Counted from the first letter of the stretch, positions 8,742 through 19,317 are shown. The stretch is 64,000 bases of DNA from Rhodococcus rhodnii NBRC 100604 (GCF_001894925.1 NZ_BCXD01000005.1:1-64000), one strand, 5' to 3'. Numbers and translations: made by a program. Notes: generated by a model not told the origin, from the letters alone.

Positions 8742-9482
8742 TCAGGTGTTCGGTGCCGGGTCGATCGTCGTCTCGAAGCGCTCGTGGTAGAAGCACACGA
8801 GCCCGGCGATCGCGGCCGCTCCGTCGAGCGGGGCGTCGTAGGTCCATGCGACGTCGGTGAGCAGCCGCCCGCCGACCTCCGCAGTCCAGTACGACGCCTC
8901 GCCCTTGTAGGGGCACACCGAGCGCGCGTCGGTCGCCGTCAACGGCACCGCGACGTCCTCACGCGGGACGTAGAGCCGCGCGAACGGAAATCCCGTCTCG
9001 AACAGCATCCGCGCACGGGTCGTGTCGACGAGAACATCTCTGCCGGCGACGATGCGCACGTGCCGTGAACTGCGGCGGACGTCGACGCGGTGATACGGAT
9101 CGCGCGGATGTCCGATCACTTCGTCGTCCTCCTCGAGCCACTCGAAGTCGTCGTGTGTGAACACGAAGTACGACGCGAGATCGGGATCGCTCAGCCGGTA
9201 GACCGACCCGCGCCGTGTCTCGTCGCCACCGGCGACGAACTCGGTTCCGGGCGCGGTGTGCTCGTCGCTCGGCTGCTCCGCGGCGACGAGCGCGACCGCG
9301 ACGTCGACGCCGGGGATCGCGTAGCTCGGGACGTAGTGGCCGGGCTCCCACACCAGGACGGCGGCGGTCGTGTCGGCGACGACGCGCCGGTCACCGCGGG
9401 CGAGGGCACGCACCCGCGCGTGGATCGGCTGCCAACGCAGTTCCTCGCGCATCGCCGCCATGCCGCCCATGTGCATCGCCAT
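8742..9482 (-). CDS. DUF427 domain protein
   Basis: A 246-residue soluble protein. Two DUF427-like beta modules are visible: one around residues 30-120 (DTTAAVLVWEPGHYVPSYAIP) and one around 135-235, with the diagnostic VCPYKGEASYWT and AWTYDAP motifs. DUF427 proteins are small mostly-beta proteins of unknown function. The double-domain form is common in actinobacteria. A CGGAGGT ribosome site abuts the ATG. It is divergent from an MFS transporter and convergent with icd. No catalytic residues can be assigned. Confidence 0.8.
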   Translation of the reverse strand: MAMHMGGMAAMREELRWQPIHARVRALARGDRRVVADTTAAVLVWEPGHYVPSYAIPGVDVAVALVAAEQPSDEHTAPGTEFVAGGDETRRGSVYRLSDPDLASYFVFTHDDFEWLEEDDEVIGHPRDPYHRVDVRRSSRHVRIVAGRDVLVDTTRARMLFETGFPFARLYVPREDVAVPLTATDARSVCPYKGEASYWTAEVGGRLLTDVAWTYDAPLDGAAAIAGLVCFYHERFETTIDPAPNT

Positions 9483-9630
9483 ACCTCCGAGTGTGCCCGG
9501 TCGCGGCGGCGGCCGTGAGTCATCTCACGTGCGTGGACGGAACAGCGCGCGGTGCGGTGACATTGTGCTTCGGGTGGCCGATTCACGGCCTCACCCGCCA
9601 TCCCCTCCCCGTTCGCAGGAGAACCGCGTC

Positions 9631-10872
9631 GTGACGACAACGGACACTCGCCTCCAGGACTCGGGCCCGGTGCCGAGCCCGGGCGCCCGGCGCCTCGCGT
9701 TGCTGGCGCTCGCGCTGGGCGGCTTCGGCATCGGCACGACCGAGTTCGTGTCGATGGGACTGCTGCCCGAGATCGCGTCGAGCCTCGGTATCGGCGAACC
9801 CGTTGCCGGTCATGCCATCTCCGCCTACGCGCTGGGTGTCGTGATCGGCGCCCCCGTCATCGCCGTGACGACGGCGCGCGTGCCGCGCAAGGCGCTCCTC
9901 GTCGCGCTCACCGCGGTGTTCGTCGTCGGCAACGCGGCGACGGCGATCGCGCCGACGTACGAGACGCTCGTCGGAGCCCGCGTCCTCGCGGGACTGCCGC
10001 ACGGCGCGTACTTCGGCCTCGCCGCCCTGGTCGCCGCGCACATCGCCCCGCCCGGCGCCCGGGCGCGCAGCGTCGCGAGCGTCATGCTCGGCCTCTCGGT
10101 CGCCAACGTCGTCGGCGTCCCCGTGGCGTCGTGGCTCGGCCAGACCTTCGGCTGGCGCGCCGCGTTCGTCCTGGTCACGCTGATCGGGATCGTCACGCTG
10201 GTCGCCGTCGCGGCCCGCGTGCCGCATCTCGGGTCGATGCCGCAGAGCCGACCCGTCGCCGAACTCGGTGCGCTGCGCAGCCCCCAGGTGTTGCTGACGC
10301 TGCTCGTCGGCGCGGTCGGCTTCGGCGGGCTGTTCGCCGTCTACACCTACATCTCGACGTCGCTCACCGACGTCGCAGGGATGCCCCGGTCGTGGGTGCC
10401 GATCGCACTCATGGTCTACGGCCTCGGGATGGTCGCCGGAAACATCGTCGGCGGCCGGATCGCGGACCGCGCGCTGATGCCGGGGCTGTATGCCGCGATG
10501 GGGTCGATGGCGGTCATGCTCGCGGTGTTCGTCGTCGCGCTCCAGCACCCGGTGTCGGCGCTGATCGTGTTGTTCCTCGTGGGGCTGTCGGGCGCCGCGG
10601 CGATCCCGGCGCTGCAGACTCGGCTCATGGACGTCGCGGGCGACGCGCAGACCCTCGCCGCCTCGCTCAATCACGCCGCCCTCAATGCCGCGAACGCGTT
10701 CGGTGCGTGGATCGGCGGCGTCGTCATCGCCGCCGGTCTCGGTTACACGGCGCCCGCCGCGGTCGGTGCGCTGCTCGCGGCGGCCGGTGTCGCGGTGCTC
10801 GGCGTCGCGAGCCTGTACTCGAGACGCGACGAGCGCCAGCGTCATCAGGTCGTTGTCGGGGGCGTTCGTTAG
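9631..10872 (+). CDS. MFS transporter, DHA1/AraJ-like
   Basis: A 413-residue membrane protein with about 12 hydrophobic segments. The N-terminal ALALGGFGIGTTEFVSMGLL is the signature of the AraJ/NepI/Cmx subgroup of drug:H+ antiporter-1 proteins. The loop between helices 2 and 3 (ARVPRKALLVA) and GARVLAGLPHGAYFG are also typical. The GTG start follows AGGAGA at good spacing, ruling out longer upstream extensions. Substrate is unknown; arabinose-like sugars, nucleosides or chloramphenicol are reported for relatives. It is followed by exonuclease III with almost no gap. Confidence 0.85.
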   Translation: MTTTDTRLQDSGPVPSPGARRLALLALALGGFGIGTTEFVSMGLLPEIASSLGIGEPVAGHAISAYALGVVIGAPVIAVTTARVPRKALLVALTAVFVVGNAATAIAPTYETLVGARVLAGLPHGAYFGLAALVAAHIAPPGARARSVASVMLGLSVANVVGVPVASWLGQTFGWRAAFVLVTLIGIVTLVAVAARVPHLGSMPQSRPVAELGALRSPQVLLTLLVGAVGFGGLFAVYTYISTSLTDVAGMPRSWVPIALMVYGLGMVAGNIVGGRIADRALMPGLYAAMGSMAVMLAVFVVALQHPVSALIVLFLVGLSGAAAIPALQTRLMDVAGDAQTLAASLNHAALNAANAFGAWIGGVVIAAGLGYTAPAAVGALLAAAGVAVLGVASLYSRRDERQRHQVVVGGVR

Positions 10873-10875
10873 CCT
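10870..10875 (+). promoter_or_regulatory. Putative -10 element of xthA
   Basis: TAGCCT overlaps the MFS stop codon and ends 7 bases before the GTG of the exonuclease gene, the spacing expected for a leaderless mRNA. Confidence 0.5.
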
Positions 10876-10882
10876 GTCGCCC

Positions 10883-11683
10883 GTGCCGCACATCATCACC
10901 ACCGTCAACGTCAACGGCGTCCGCGCCGCCGCGCGCAAGGGGCTCACCGGGTGGCTCGCGGCCACCGAGGCCGACGTCGTGTGCCTGCAGGAGACGCGCG
11001 CGTCGGACGCGCAGTTGCGCGAGACGCTCGCGGACGCGCTGGCGGAGGGCTGGCACGTCGCCTCCGCCGAGCCCGCCGCGAAGGGACGCAACGGCGTCGC
11101 CGTACTCTCGCGCCGTCCGGCCGACGCCGTGCGCGTCGGGCACGACGACGGCGAGTTCATGGACGCCGGACGCTATCTCGAAGCCGACTTCGACGATCTG
11201 ACCGTCGCGTCGCTGTATCTGCCCAGCGGCGAGGTGGGCACGCCCCGGCAGGACGAGAAGGACCGCTTCCTCGCGTCGTTCGCCGAGTATCTCGGCCGGA
11301 CGCAGGCCGCTGCCGGCGCCGCGGGCCGCGAGGTCGTCGTGTGCGGCGACTGGAACATCGCGCCCGCCGAACTCGACATCAAGAACTGGAAGGGCAACCT
11401 GAAGAAGTCCGGGTTCCTGCCCCACGAGCGGCAGTGGCTGGCCGATCTCGCGGCCGCGGGCTGGGTCGACGTCGTGCGCGCACTGCATCCCGGTACGGAG
11501 GGCCCGTACTCGTGGTGGTCGTATCGCGGCAAGGCCTTCGACAACGACGCGGGCTGGCGAATCGATCACCACCTCGCCACGGCGGGACTCGCGGAGCGCG
11601 CGAAGTCCGCGGTCGTCGAGCGTGCGGCGGCGTACGACGAGCGCTGGTCCGATCACGCGCCCGTGACCGTGCAGTACCGGTGA
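10883..11683 (+). CDS. xthA: Exodeoxyribonuclease III family AP endonuclease
   Basis: A 266-residue Mg-dependent nuclease of the EEP fold, acting on abasic sites and 3' blocked ends in base excision repair. Landmarks in order are TVNVNGVRAA, VVCLQETRA with the metal-binding Glu, GRNGVAVLSR, SLYLPSGEVG, GDWNIAPAELDIKNWKGN with the catalytic Asp/Asn, WSYRGKAFDNDAGWRIDHHLA and the terminal SDHAPV His. All catalytic residues are present. It probably has its own promoter overlapping the end of the MFS gene. Confidence 0.95.
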   Translation: MPHIITTVNVNGVRAAARKGLTGWLAATEADVVCLQETRASDAQLRETLADALAEGWHVASAEPAAKGRNGVAVLSRRPADAVRVGHDDGEFMDAGRYLEADFDDLTVASLYLPSGEVGTPRQDEKDRFLASFAEYLGRTQAAAGAAGREVVVCGDWNIAPAELDIKNWKGNLKKSGFLPHERQWLADLAAAGWVDVVRALHPGTEGPYSWWSYRGKAFDNDAGWRIDHHLATAGLAERAKSAVVERAAAYDERWSDHAPVTVQYR

Positions 11684-12757
<1,074 letters not shown>

Positions 12758-12775
12758 CGGCGAAAGGGACGCGGA

Positions 12776-13825
12776 GTGGCGGACGCGAAGGCAGTGTCGG
12801 ACGCGAAGGACGACGAACCGGGCTTTCTCGATCGCCAGCGGGCGAAGCGTCCGTGGTTCGACCACGTGATGCGTGCGGCGAATCGCTATCAGGACCAGAA
12901 CGGCGACGACTACGCCGCCGGGATCACGTACTTCAGCATCCTCTCGCTCGTCCCGATCCTCATGGTCGTGTTCGCGATCGCGGGCTTCGTCCTCGCCGGG
13001 CAGCCGCAGTGGATCGAGGAGATCAAGAACTCGATCACGACGAACGTTCCCGGTGGGCTCGGCGACACGCTCTCGGATCTCGTCGATTCGGCGATCGGCG
13101 CGCGCTCGACGGTCGGTGTCTTCGGTCTGCTCGGTGCCGCGTACGGCGGTCTCGGCTGGATGGCGAACCTCCGCAACGCACTGACGGCGATGTGGGAGAC
13201 CACGCACGAGCAGGGCAGTTTCGTCAAGACCAAGCTCGGCGACGCCGGGGCGTTCATCGGTCTCGGTGCCGCGATGATCGTGTCGTTCGGCCTCTCGGCC
13301 TTCGGCAGCGGACCGGCGCTGCAATGGCTGCGCGACACGTTCGGTCTCGAGGACGTCGTCGGCTTCGGTGTCGCCGTGAAGGCCGTGACGATCCTCGTGT
13401 CCGTCGGCGCGATGTGGGCCGTGTTCGTGTGGGTGATCGCGCGGTTGCCGCGCGAACCAGTCGCGATCCGGAGCGCCGTGCGCGCGGCACTGCTCGCGGC
13501 CGTCGCCTTCGAGATCTTCAAGCAGGTCGGCACGATCTACCTGCAGTCGGTCACCAGCGGGCCCGCGGGCGTCGCGTTCGGCCCGATCATCGGTCTGCTC
13601 GTGTTCACCTTCTTCACGTGCCGCATGATCCTGTTCTGCACCGCGTGGGCGGCGACGACGCGCGAGAGCATGGCCCTCGCGCACGTCCCGGCACCGCCGC
13701 CGGCCGTCATCACTCCCCGCGTCGAAGTGGCCGAAGGCCCCGGCATCGCACGGGGGATCGCCCTCGTGGGTGCCGGGGCCCTCACCGCTCTCGGTGTCGG
13801 CGGCCTCCTGCGCCGCCGACGCTGA
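12776..13825 (+). CDS. yhjD: YihY/BrkB (YhjD-type) inner membrane protein
   Basis: A 349-residue membrane protein with about six helices. The family core reads GDDYAAGITYFSILSLVPILMV and later AYGGLGWMANLRNALTAMWE, with VTSGPAGVAFGPIIGLLVFTFFTCRMILFCTAWAA split only by its length. Members were once called ribonuclease BN, but are now regarded as membrane proteins; E. coli YhjD is linked to lipid A/LPS export suppression. The basic LLRRRR tail is probably cytoplasmic. A purine-rich AAAGGGACGCGGA precedes the GTG. Role in a mycolata envelope is unknown. Confidence 0.85.
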   Translation: MADAKAVSDAKDDEPGFLDRQRAKRPWFDHVMRAANRYQDQNGDDYAAGITYFSILSLVPILMVVFAIAGFVLAGQPQWIEEIKNSITTNVPGGLGDTLSDLVDSAIGARSTVGVFGLLGAAYGGLGWMANLRNALTAMWETTHEQGSFVKTKLGDAGAFIGLGAAMIVSFGLSAFGSGPALQWLRDTFGLEDVVGFGVAVKAVTILVSVGAMWAVFVWVIARLPREPVAIRSAVRAALLAAVAFEIFKQVGTIYLQSVTSGPAGVAFGPIIGLLVFTFFTCRMILFCTAWAATTRESMALAHVPAPPPAVITPRVEVAEGPGIARGIALVGAGALTALGVGGLLRRRR

Positions 13826-13865
13826 GCTCGGCCTCGGTGGTGGCCGTCAGGCGCACCGGGGTGTG

Positions 13866-15134
13866 TCAGCCGCGATGATCGTGGCGGCGCTTCTGCATCC
13901 AGGCTGCTCCCAGCAGCGCGAGCACGACGCCGACACCGGTGGTGACGACCCCGGCGCGGACGCCTGTGTCGCTCGACTGTGCGGCCGCCTCCGTCAGCTC
14001 TGCGGTGGCGGCCGTATTCGTCTCCGCGGGAGCGGGATTCGAGGGGGGCAGCGCCGCGAGTTCGACGGCGGGCTCGGGTTCGGGCTGGTTCAGCGTTCCG
14101 ACCGAGACGCCGGCGGGCTGGGCGAACGCCCAGTCGAGCAGGTACGTCGCCTGCTGCCACGGGCGGACCGAGGTGAGTTCGCCGCCCATCATCGTGACCT
14201 GGAGCGTGCGGCCGTCACGGTCGGCGGCGCCGACGTAGGTGTGACGCGCGGCGTCGGTGAAGCCGGTCTTGCCGCCGATGGCGCCCGGGTAGTTGTAGAG
14301 CATCCCGTTGTCGTTCGTCAGCACGAACCCGGGCCGGTCGTAGTCGGCGGGATCGTTCGGATCCTTGGGGTAGCCGGGGAAGAACACCTCGGGCGCCGAG
14401 ACGAGCTCGCGGAAGGTGGGGTTCTGCAGCGCCGCGCGGAAGATGAGCGACATGTCGTACGGCGAGCTGCTCATGCCGGGCCCGTCGAGGCCGGACGGCG
14501 TGGCGGCGCGCGTGTCCAGAGCGCCCAGCGAATGCGCCTTCGCGTTCATCTTGTCGAGGGTCGCGGGAACGCCGCCCATCTCACGCGCGAGCATGTTGGC
14601 GGTGTCGTTGCCGGACGCCATCATGAGGCCCTGCAGGACGGTGTGGATCGAGTAGGTGCCGTGCGGGCCGACGCCGACGCGGCTGCCGATGATGTCCTCG
14701 TCCTCCTGGAGCGCGACGACGGTCTTGTTCATGTCGAGCTCGTCGAGGGCGACGAGTGCGAGCAGCACCTTGATGACGCTCGCGGGCCGGTAGCGGCCGT
14801 GGGCGTCGTGTGCGGCGATCACCTCGCCGGTGTTCACGTCGGAGATCATCCAGCCCTGGGCGTCGACGCCACCGGGCAGCGGTGGGGCGTCGGGAGCGGC
14901 GACGAAGTCGCACGAGCCGAGCGCGTCGCCGCCGACGGGCGGGTTCGGGACGGGGAGCGGCTCGGGGCCGGGGGTGTCTACGGGGTTCGCGGCGGGCGCG
15001 TACCGGAGCGGGCAATGGTCTGCTGTTGCTGGCGCGGGTGCTGCGGCAGCGGTCCCGGCGAGTGCGCCGGAACCGCCCAGCGCGACGAGGAGACTGCATG
15101 CCGCGGACGCCGCGACTTTCCGTGGTGAGTGCAT
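13866..15134 (-). CDS. dacB: D-alanyl-D-alanine carboxypeptidase (DacB1-type, S11)
   Basis: A 422-residue exported, membrane-anchored penicillin-binding protein that trims pentapeptide stems of peptidoglycan. A signal peptide covers about residues 1-33 (VAASAACSLLVALGGSGALA, then AAAAP). The three active-site motifs are present: SxxK in RPASVIKVLLA, SxN in MASGNDTANML and KTG in IGGKTGFTD. A proline-rich linker at 40-70 follows the signal peptide, and a C-terminal helix (AGVVTTGVGVVLALLGAAWM) ending in KRRHDHRG anchors it. An ATG 11 codons upstream is possible, but the signal peptide fits best from 15134. Confidence 0.93.
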   Translation of the reverse strand: MHSPRKVAASAACSLLVALGGSGALAGTAAAAPAPATADHCPLRYAPAANPVDTPGPEPLPVPNPPVGGDALGSCDFVAAPDAPPLPGGVDAQGWMISDVNTGEVIAAHDAHGRYRPASVIKVLLALVALDELDMNKTVVALQEDEDIIGSRVGVGPHGTYSIHTVLQGLMMASGNDTANMLAREMGGVPATLDKMNAKAHSLGALDTRAATPSGLDGPGMSSSPYDMSLIFRAALQNPTFRELVSAPEVFFPGYPKDPNDPADYDRPGFVLTNDNGMLYNYPGAIGGKTGFTDAARHTYVGAADRDGRTLQVTMMGGELTSVRPWQQATYLLDWAFAQPAGVSVGTLNQPEPEPAVELAALPPSNPAPAETNTAATAELTEAAAQSSDTGVRAGVVTTGVGVVLALLGAAWMQKRRHDHRG

Positions 15135-15218
15135 CGCGTTACGAGCGTATGGACCGAATGGCGACATGGCTAGGCAATCTCCGGCAAATGTGACGAGAGC
15201 ATCACGAAAAGGTCTCTG

Positions 15219-16205
15219 TCAGGCGAAGCCGAGTTCGCGCACGGCATCGCGCTCCGCCACGAGTTCCGCGACCGAGGCATCGATGCGCGCCCGAGCGAAT
15301 TCGCCCAGGTCGAGTCCCTCGACGACCTTCCAGTCGCCACCGTCCGAGGTCGCCGGAAACGAGCAGACGAGACCTTCCGGCACCCCGTACTCGCCGTGCG
15401 AACGCAGAGCTACCGAGGTCCAGTCGCCGTCCGGGGTGCCGAGCACCCAGTCGTGGACGTGATCGATCGCGGCGTTCGCCGCCGACGCGGCGGACGACGA
15501 CCCGCGCGCCTCGATGATGGCCGTTCCACGCCGCGCGACGGTGGGCACGAAGTCGTTCTCGAGCCAGTCGCGATCCTGTGCGATGTCGGCGCCCGCGCGA
15601 TCGCCGACCCGGGCGTGGAAGATGTCCGGATACTGCGTGGCCGAGTGATTGCCCCAGATGGTCACCCGCGAAATGTCGCGGGCCGCGGCTCCGGTGTGCT
15701 TGCCGAGCTGCGCGATCGCACGGTTGTGATCGAGCCGGGTCAGCGCGGTGAACCGCTCGCCGGGCACGCCCGGTGCGTTCTCGGCCGCGACGAGCGCATT
15801 GGTGTTCGCGGGATTGCCGACGACGAGCACCCGAACCCGGTCCGACGCCACGTCCGCGATCGCACGCCCCTGCTCCTGGAAGATCGCGCCGTTCGCCGAC
15901 AGCAGGTCCGCGCGCTCCATGCCCTTCGACCGGGGCCGCGATCCGATGAGCAGCGCGATGTCGGTGCCGTCGAACGCGGCGCGCGCGTCGTCGTACACGT
16001 CCAGCGAGTCGAGCAACGCGAACGCGCCGTCTTCGATCTCCATCGCGGTACCCTCGGCCGCGCGCACGGCGCCCGGCAGGTCGAGCAGCCGCAGCTTCAC
16101 CCGGATTCCCTCGCCGAGCATGTCGCCGGCGGCGATCCGGAACAGTGCCGCGTAGCCGATGTTCCCCGCCGCCCCGGTCACCGTGACGGTCATCGTGTCG
16201 CTCAT
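15219..16205 (-). CDS. mdh: Malate dehydrogenase
   Basis: A 328-residue NAD-dependent enzyme of the cytosolic MDH class. It shows the nucleotide-binding [19 protein letters not shown], substrate-binding [42 protein letters not shown] and the catalytic His in [13 protein letters not shown]. It catalyses malate to oxaloacetate. It sits directly downstream of sdhB on the same strand, but has a TAGTGT hexamer 7 bases before the ATG and a strong hairpin ahead of it, so it is probably transcribed separately from sdhCDAB. Confidence 0.95.
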   Translation of the reverse strand: MSDTMTVTVTGAAGNIGYAALFRIAAGDMLGEGIRVKLRLLDLPGAVRAAEGTAMEIEDGAFALLDSLDVYDDARAAFDGTDIALLIGSRPRSKGMERADLLSANGAIFQEQGRAIADVASDRVRVLVVGNPANTNALVAAENAPGVPGERFTALTRLDHNRAIAQLGKHTGAAARDISRVTIWGNHSATQYPDIFHARVGDRAGADIAQDRDWLENDFVPTVARRGTAIIEARGSSSAASAANAAIDHVHDWVLGTPDGDWTSVALRSHGEYGVPEGLVCSFPATSDGGDWKVVEGLDLGEFARARIDASVAELVAERDAVRELGFA

Positions 16206-16212
16206 GGGCCGA

Positions 16213-16218
16213 ACACTA
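16213..16218 (-). promoter_or_regulatory. Putative -10 element of mdh
   Basis: TAGTGT on the minus strand ends 7 bases before the mdh ATG; no Shine-Dalgarno sequence intervenes. Confidence 0.5.
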
Positions 16219-16236
16219 GCCCTGCCACGAACGCAT

Positions 16237-16292
16237 CCGGCCCCGGTGTGATCGATGTCGACGGGATTCGACACAGATCACACCGGGGCCGG
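16237..16292 (-). terminator. Hairpin between sdhB and mdh
   Basis: Perfect 17-base arms CCGGCCCCGGTGTGATC and GATCACACCGGGGCCGG enclose a 22-base loop, 34 bases after the sdhB stop. There is no T-run. It should end or stabilise the sdhCDAB message, and its distal arm reaches the expected -35 zone of mdh. Confidence 0.65.
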
Positions 16293-16326
16293 ACGCGAGG
16301 TGCAACAGCAGGTTGCGCAAGCGAGA

Positions 16327-17094
16327 TCAGCGGCTGAACAGCAGCGCGCGCTTGACCTCCTGGATCGCCTTGGTCACCTGGATGCCACGGGGGCACGCCT
16401 CGGTGCAGTTGAACGTCGTGCGGCAGCGCCACACGCCGTCCTTCTCGTTGAGGATGTCGAGTCGCTCGGCGGCACCCTCGTCGCGGCTGTCGAAGATGAA
16501 CCGGTGCGCGTTGACGATCGCGGCGGGGCCGAAGTAGCTGCCGTCGCTCCAGTACACGGGGCACGACGTCGTGCAGCACGCACAGAGGATGCACTTCGTC
16601 GTGTCGTCGAACCGGGCACGATCGTGCTGGCTCTGGATCCGCTCACGCGTGGGCTCGTTGCCGGACGTGATGAGGAACGGCTTGACGGCACGGAACGCGT
16701 CGAAGAACGGCTCCATGTCGACGACGAGATCCTTCTCGACGGGCAGCCCGCGGATCGGCTCGATCGTGATGGTCACCGGCTTGCCGTCGGCGGGCAGCAT
16801 GTCCTTCATGAGGAGCTTGCACGCCAGGCGGTTGACGCCGTTGACGCGCATCGCGTCGCTGCCGCAGATGCCGTGTGCGCACGACCGGCGGAAGGTGAGG
16901 GTGCCGTCGAGGTAGCCCTTCACGTACAGCAGGAGGTTGAGCAGACGGTCGGTCGGCAGCGCGGGGACCTGGAAGCTGTCCCAGTGCTGCTCCTCGCTCA
17001 CCTCGGGGTTGAAGCGGGCGATCTTGAGCGTGACGATCGTCGCGCCCTCGGGGACGGCGGGCAGTGCGGGTGCTTCTGCGGCTGGCGCTGACAT
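16327..17094 (-). CDS. sdhB: Succinate dehydrogenase iron-sulfur subunit
   Basis: A 255-residue subunit carrying electrons from SdhA to the membrane anchor. The [2Fe-2S] ligands are in RRSCAHGICGSDAM plus the Cys of NRLACK. The [4Fe-4S] and [3Fe-4S] ligands are in KCILCACCTTSCPVYW and TTFNCTEACPRGI. All cysteines are present. The ATG shares its A with the sdhA stop (TGATG), so translation is coupled. Last gene of sdhCDAB. Confidence 0.97.
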   Translation of the reverse strand: MSAPAAEAPALPAVPEGATIVTLKIARFNPEVSEEQHWDSFQVPALPTDRLLNLLLYVKGYLDGTLTFRRSCAHGICGSDAMRVNGVNRLACKLLMKDMLPADGKPVTITIEPIRGLPVEKDLVVDMEPFFDAFRAVKPFLITSGNEPTRERIQSQHDRARFDDTTKCILCACCTTSCPVYWSDGSYFGPAAIVNAHRFIFDSRDEGAAERLDILNEKDGVWRCRTTFNCTEACPRGIQVTKAIQEVKRALLFSR

Positions 17095-18845
17095 CAGTAC
17101 TTACGCTCCATCGGCTCGTAGCGAGTCTGGACCACCGGCTTGTAGTCGAGACGGATGTCGGAGAGCAGGCCTTCGCCCTCCTTGTAGGCCATCGTGTGCT
17201 TCATGTAGTTCGCGTCGTCGCGGTCCGGGAAGTCCTCGCGTGCGTGGCCGCCACGCGATTCCTTGCGATTGAGGGCGCCGACGACGGTGACCTCGGCCAT
17301 CTCGAGCAGGAAGCCGAGCTCGACGGCTTCGAGCAGGTCACTGTTGTAGCGCTTGCCCTTGTCCTGCACGACGATGTGGTTGTAGCGCTCCTTGAGTGCG
17401 CGCACGTCCTTCAGGGCCTGCGTGAGCCGCTCCTCGGTGCGGAACACCGACGCGTTGTTGTCCATCGACTGCTGGAGTTCGGTGCGGATGTCCGCGACGC
17501 GCTCGTTGCCGTGATCGGACAGGATGAGCGCGAGCCACTCGTCGACCATGCCCTCGGGACGCTCCGGCATGTCGACGAAGTCGTGGCTGTTCGCGTACGC
17601 GGCGGCGGCGATGCCCGCGCGGCGGCCGAAGACGTTGATGTCGAGCAGCGAGTTGGTGCCGAGACGGTTCGCGCCGTGCACGGAGACACACGCGCACTCG
17701 CCGGCCGCGTAGAGGCCGGGAACGATGTTGTCGTTGTCGCGCAGCACCTCGCCGTTGATCTTGGTCGGGATGCCGCCCATGACGTAGTGACACGTGGGGT
17801 AGACGGGCACCGGCTCCTTGACGGGGTCCACGCCGAGGTAGGTGCGCGAGAACTCCATGATGTCGGGGAGCTTGTCGTTGAGGGTTTCCTCGGGGATGTG
17901 CGTGACGTCGATGAGGACGTAGTCCTTGTTCGGGCCGGCGCCGCGGCCTTCGAGGACCTCGAGGACCATCGACCGCGCGACGATGTCGCGGGGCGCGAGG
18001 TCCTTGATGGTGGGGGCGTAGCGCTCCATGAAGCGCTCGCCGTCGGCGTTGCGCAGGATGCCGCCCTCACCGCGGACGGCCTCGGAGATGAGGATGCCGA
18101 GGCCCGCGAGTCCCGTCGGATGGAACTGGTGGAACTCCATGTCCTCGAGCGGCAGGCCCTTGCGGAAGACGATGCCCATGCCGTCACCGGTGAGGGTGTG
18201 CGCGTTGGAGGTCGTCTTGTACATGCGGCCCGAGCCGCCGGTCGCGAACACGATCGCCTTCGAGTGGAAGACGTGGATCTCGCCGGTCGCGAGCTCGTAC
18301 GCCACGACGCCGGTCGCGACCGGGCCTTCGGGCGTCTCGGTGAGGACGATGTCGAGCGCGTAGAACTCGTTGAAGAACTCGACGTCGTGCTTGACGCAGT
18401 TCTGGTACAGCGTCTGCAGGATCATGTGGCCCGTGCGGTCCGCCGCGTAGCACGCGCGCCGGACGGGGGCCTTGCCGTGGTCACGGGTGTGGCCACCGAA
18501 GCGGCGCTGGTCGATCTTGCCCTCGGGCGTGCGGTTGAAGGGGAGACCCATCTTCTCGAGATCGAGGACGGCGTCGATGGCCTCCTTGGCCATGATCTCG
18601 ACGGCGTCCTGATCGGCGAGGTAGTCACCGCCCTTGACCGTGTCGAAGGTGTGCCACTCCCAGTTGTCCTCCTCCACGTTCGCGAGCGCGGCGCACATGC
18701 CGCCCTGCGCCGCGCCGGTGTGGCTGCGGGTGGGGTAGAGCTTGGTGAGGACGGCCGTGCGCGCGCGGGGGCCCGCCTCGATGGCAGCGCGCATGCCGGC
18801 GCCGCCGGCGCCGACGATGACCACGTCGTAACGATGTTCCTGCAT
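17094..18845 (-). CDS. sdhA: Succinate dehydrogenase flavoprotein subunit
   Basis: A 583-residue flavoprotein oxidising succinate to fumarate. The FAD dinucleotide fold opens with VVIVGAGGAGMRAAIEAG. RSHTGAAQGGM contains the His that carries covalent FAD. The active-site region HPTGLAGLGILISEAVRGEG, the VHGANRLGTNSLLD block and C-terminal ESRGGHAREDFPDRDD are all intact. A GGGGAG ribosome site precedes the ATG. It follows sdhD by 15 bases in the sdhCDAB operon. Confidence 0.97.
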   Translation of the reverse strand: MQEHRYDVVIVGAGGAGMRAAIEAGPRARTAVLTKLYPTRSHTGAAQGGMCAALANVEEDNWEWHTFDTVKGGDYLADQDAVEIMAKEAIDAVLDLEKMGLPFNRTPEGKIDQRRFGGHTRDHGKAPVRRACYAADRTGHMILQTLYQNCVKHDVEFFNEFYALDIVLTETPEGPVATGVVAYELATGEIHVFHSKAIVFATGGSGRMYKTTSNAHTLTGDGMGIVFRKGLPLEDMEFHQFHPTGLAGLGILISEAVRGEGGILRNADGERFMERYAPTIKDLAPRDIVARSMVLEVLEGRGAGPNKDYVLIDVTHIPEETLNDKLPDIMEFSRTYLGVDPVKEPVPVYPTCHYVMGGIPTKINGEVLRDNDNIVPGLYAAGECACVSVHGANRLGTNSLLDINVFGRRAGIAAAAYANSHDFVDMPERPEGMVDEWLALILSDHGNERVADIRTELQQSMDNNASVFRTEERLTQALKDVRALKERYNHIVVQDKGKRYNSDLLEAVELGFLLEMAEVTVVGALNRKESRGGHAREDFPDRDDANYMKHTMAYKEGEGLLSDIRLDYKPVVQTRYEPMERKY

Positions 18846-18860
18846 TGAGTCTGTGCTCCC

Positions 18861-19316
18861 CTAGCTCGCGGAGATGTTGGGGTCGAAGGTGAAGATCACG
18901 TAGGTACCCAGGCCCATGATCAGGATCATCGAGATCGCGAGGATCGCGTTGAGCCAGAATCGAGTGGAGTCCTTGCGCGAGTAGTCGGCGATGACGGTGC
19001 GCAGACCGTTGCCGCCGTGCAGCTGGGCGAGCCACAGCATGAGCAGATCCCACACCTGCCAGAAGGGGCTGGACCAGCGGCCCGCGACGAACGCGAAGTT
19101 GATGCGGTGCACGCCGTCGTCGAGGATCAGCATGATGAAGAGGTGCCCGAGGACGAGCACGACGAGCGCGAGGCCCGAGAAGCGCATGAACAACCACGCG
19201 TAGAGCTCGAAGTTGTTCTTGGCCTGACGCCGCGGTGCACGCGGGTTGTCGAGGCTCGCCGGCCGGTCGAAGGTCTTGCCGAGGCTCACGGCCTCGTTGC
19301 CCGAAGTAGTCGCCAT
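18861..19316 (-). CDS. sdhD: Succinate dehydrogenase membrane anchor SdhD
   Basis: A 151-residue protein with three membrane helices (roughly residues 45-66, 88-100 and 120-145). RFSGLALVVLVLGHLFIMLI carries a His placed like a haem ligand, and quinone-site residues are expected near the first helix start. It anchors SdhAB and passes electrons to menaquinone. The start is 1 base before the sdhC stop region, so the two anchors are translated together. Confidence 0.92.
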   Translation of the reverse strand: MATTSGNEAVSLGKTFDRPASLDNPRAPRRQAKNNFELYAWLFMRFSGLALVVLVLGHLFIMLILDDGVHRINFAFVAGRWSSPFWQVWDLLMLWLAQLHGGNGLRTVIADYSRKDSTRFWLNAILAISMILIMGLGTYVIFTFDPNISAS

Positions 19317-19317
19317 G

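Noticed and set aside
15189-15206. CRP-like palindrome TGTGA...TCACG upstream of dacB
   Set aside because: The half-sites are 8 bases apart instead of the 6 needed for a CRP site, and the right half is imperfect.
17064-18848. 594-codon open frame antisense to sdhA
   Set aside because: A mirror of the sdhA codon pattern, with a biased composition and no family signature.
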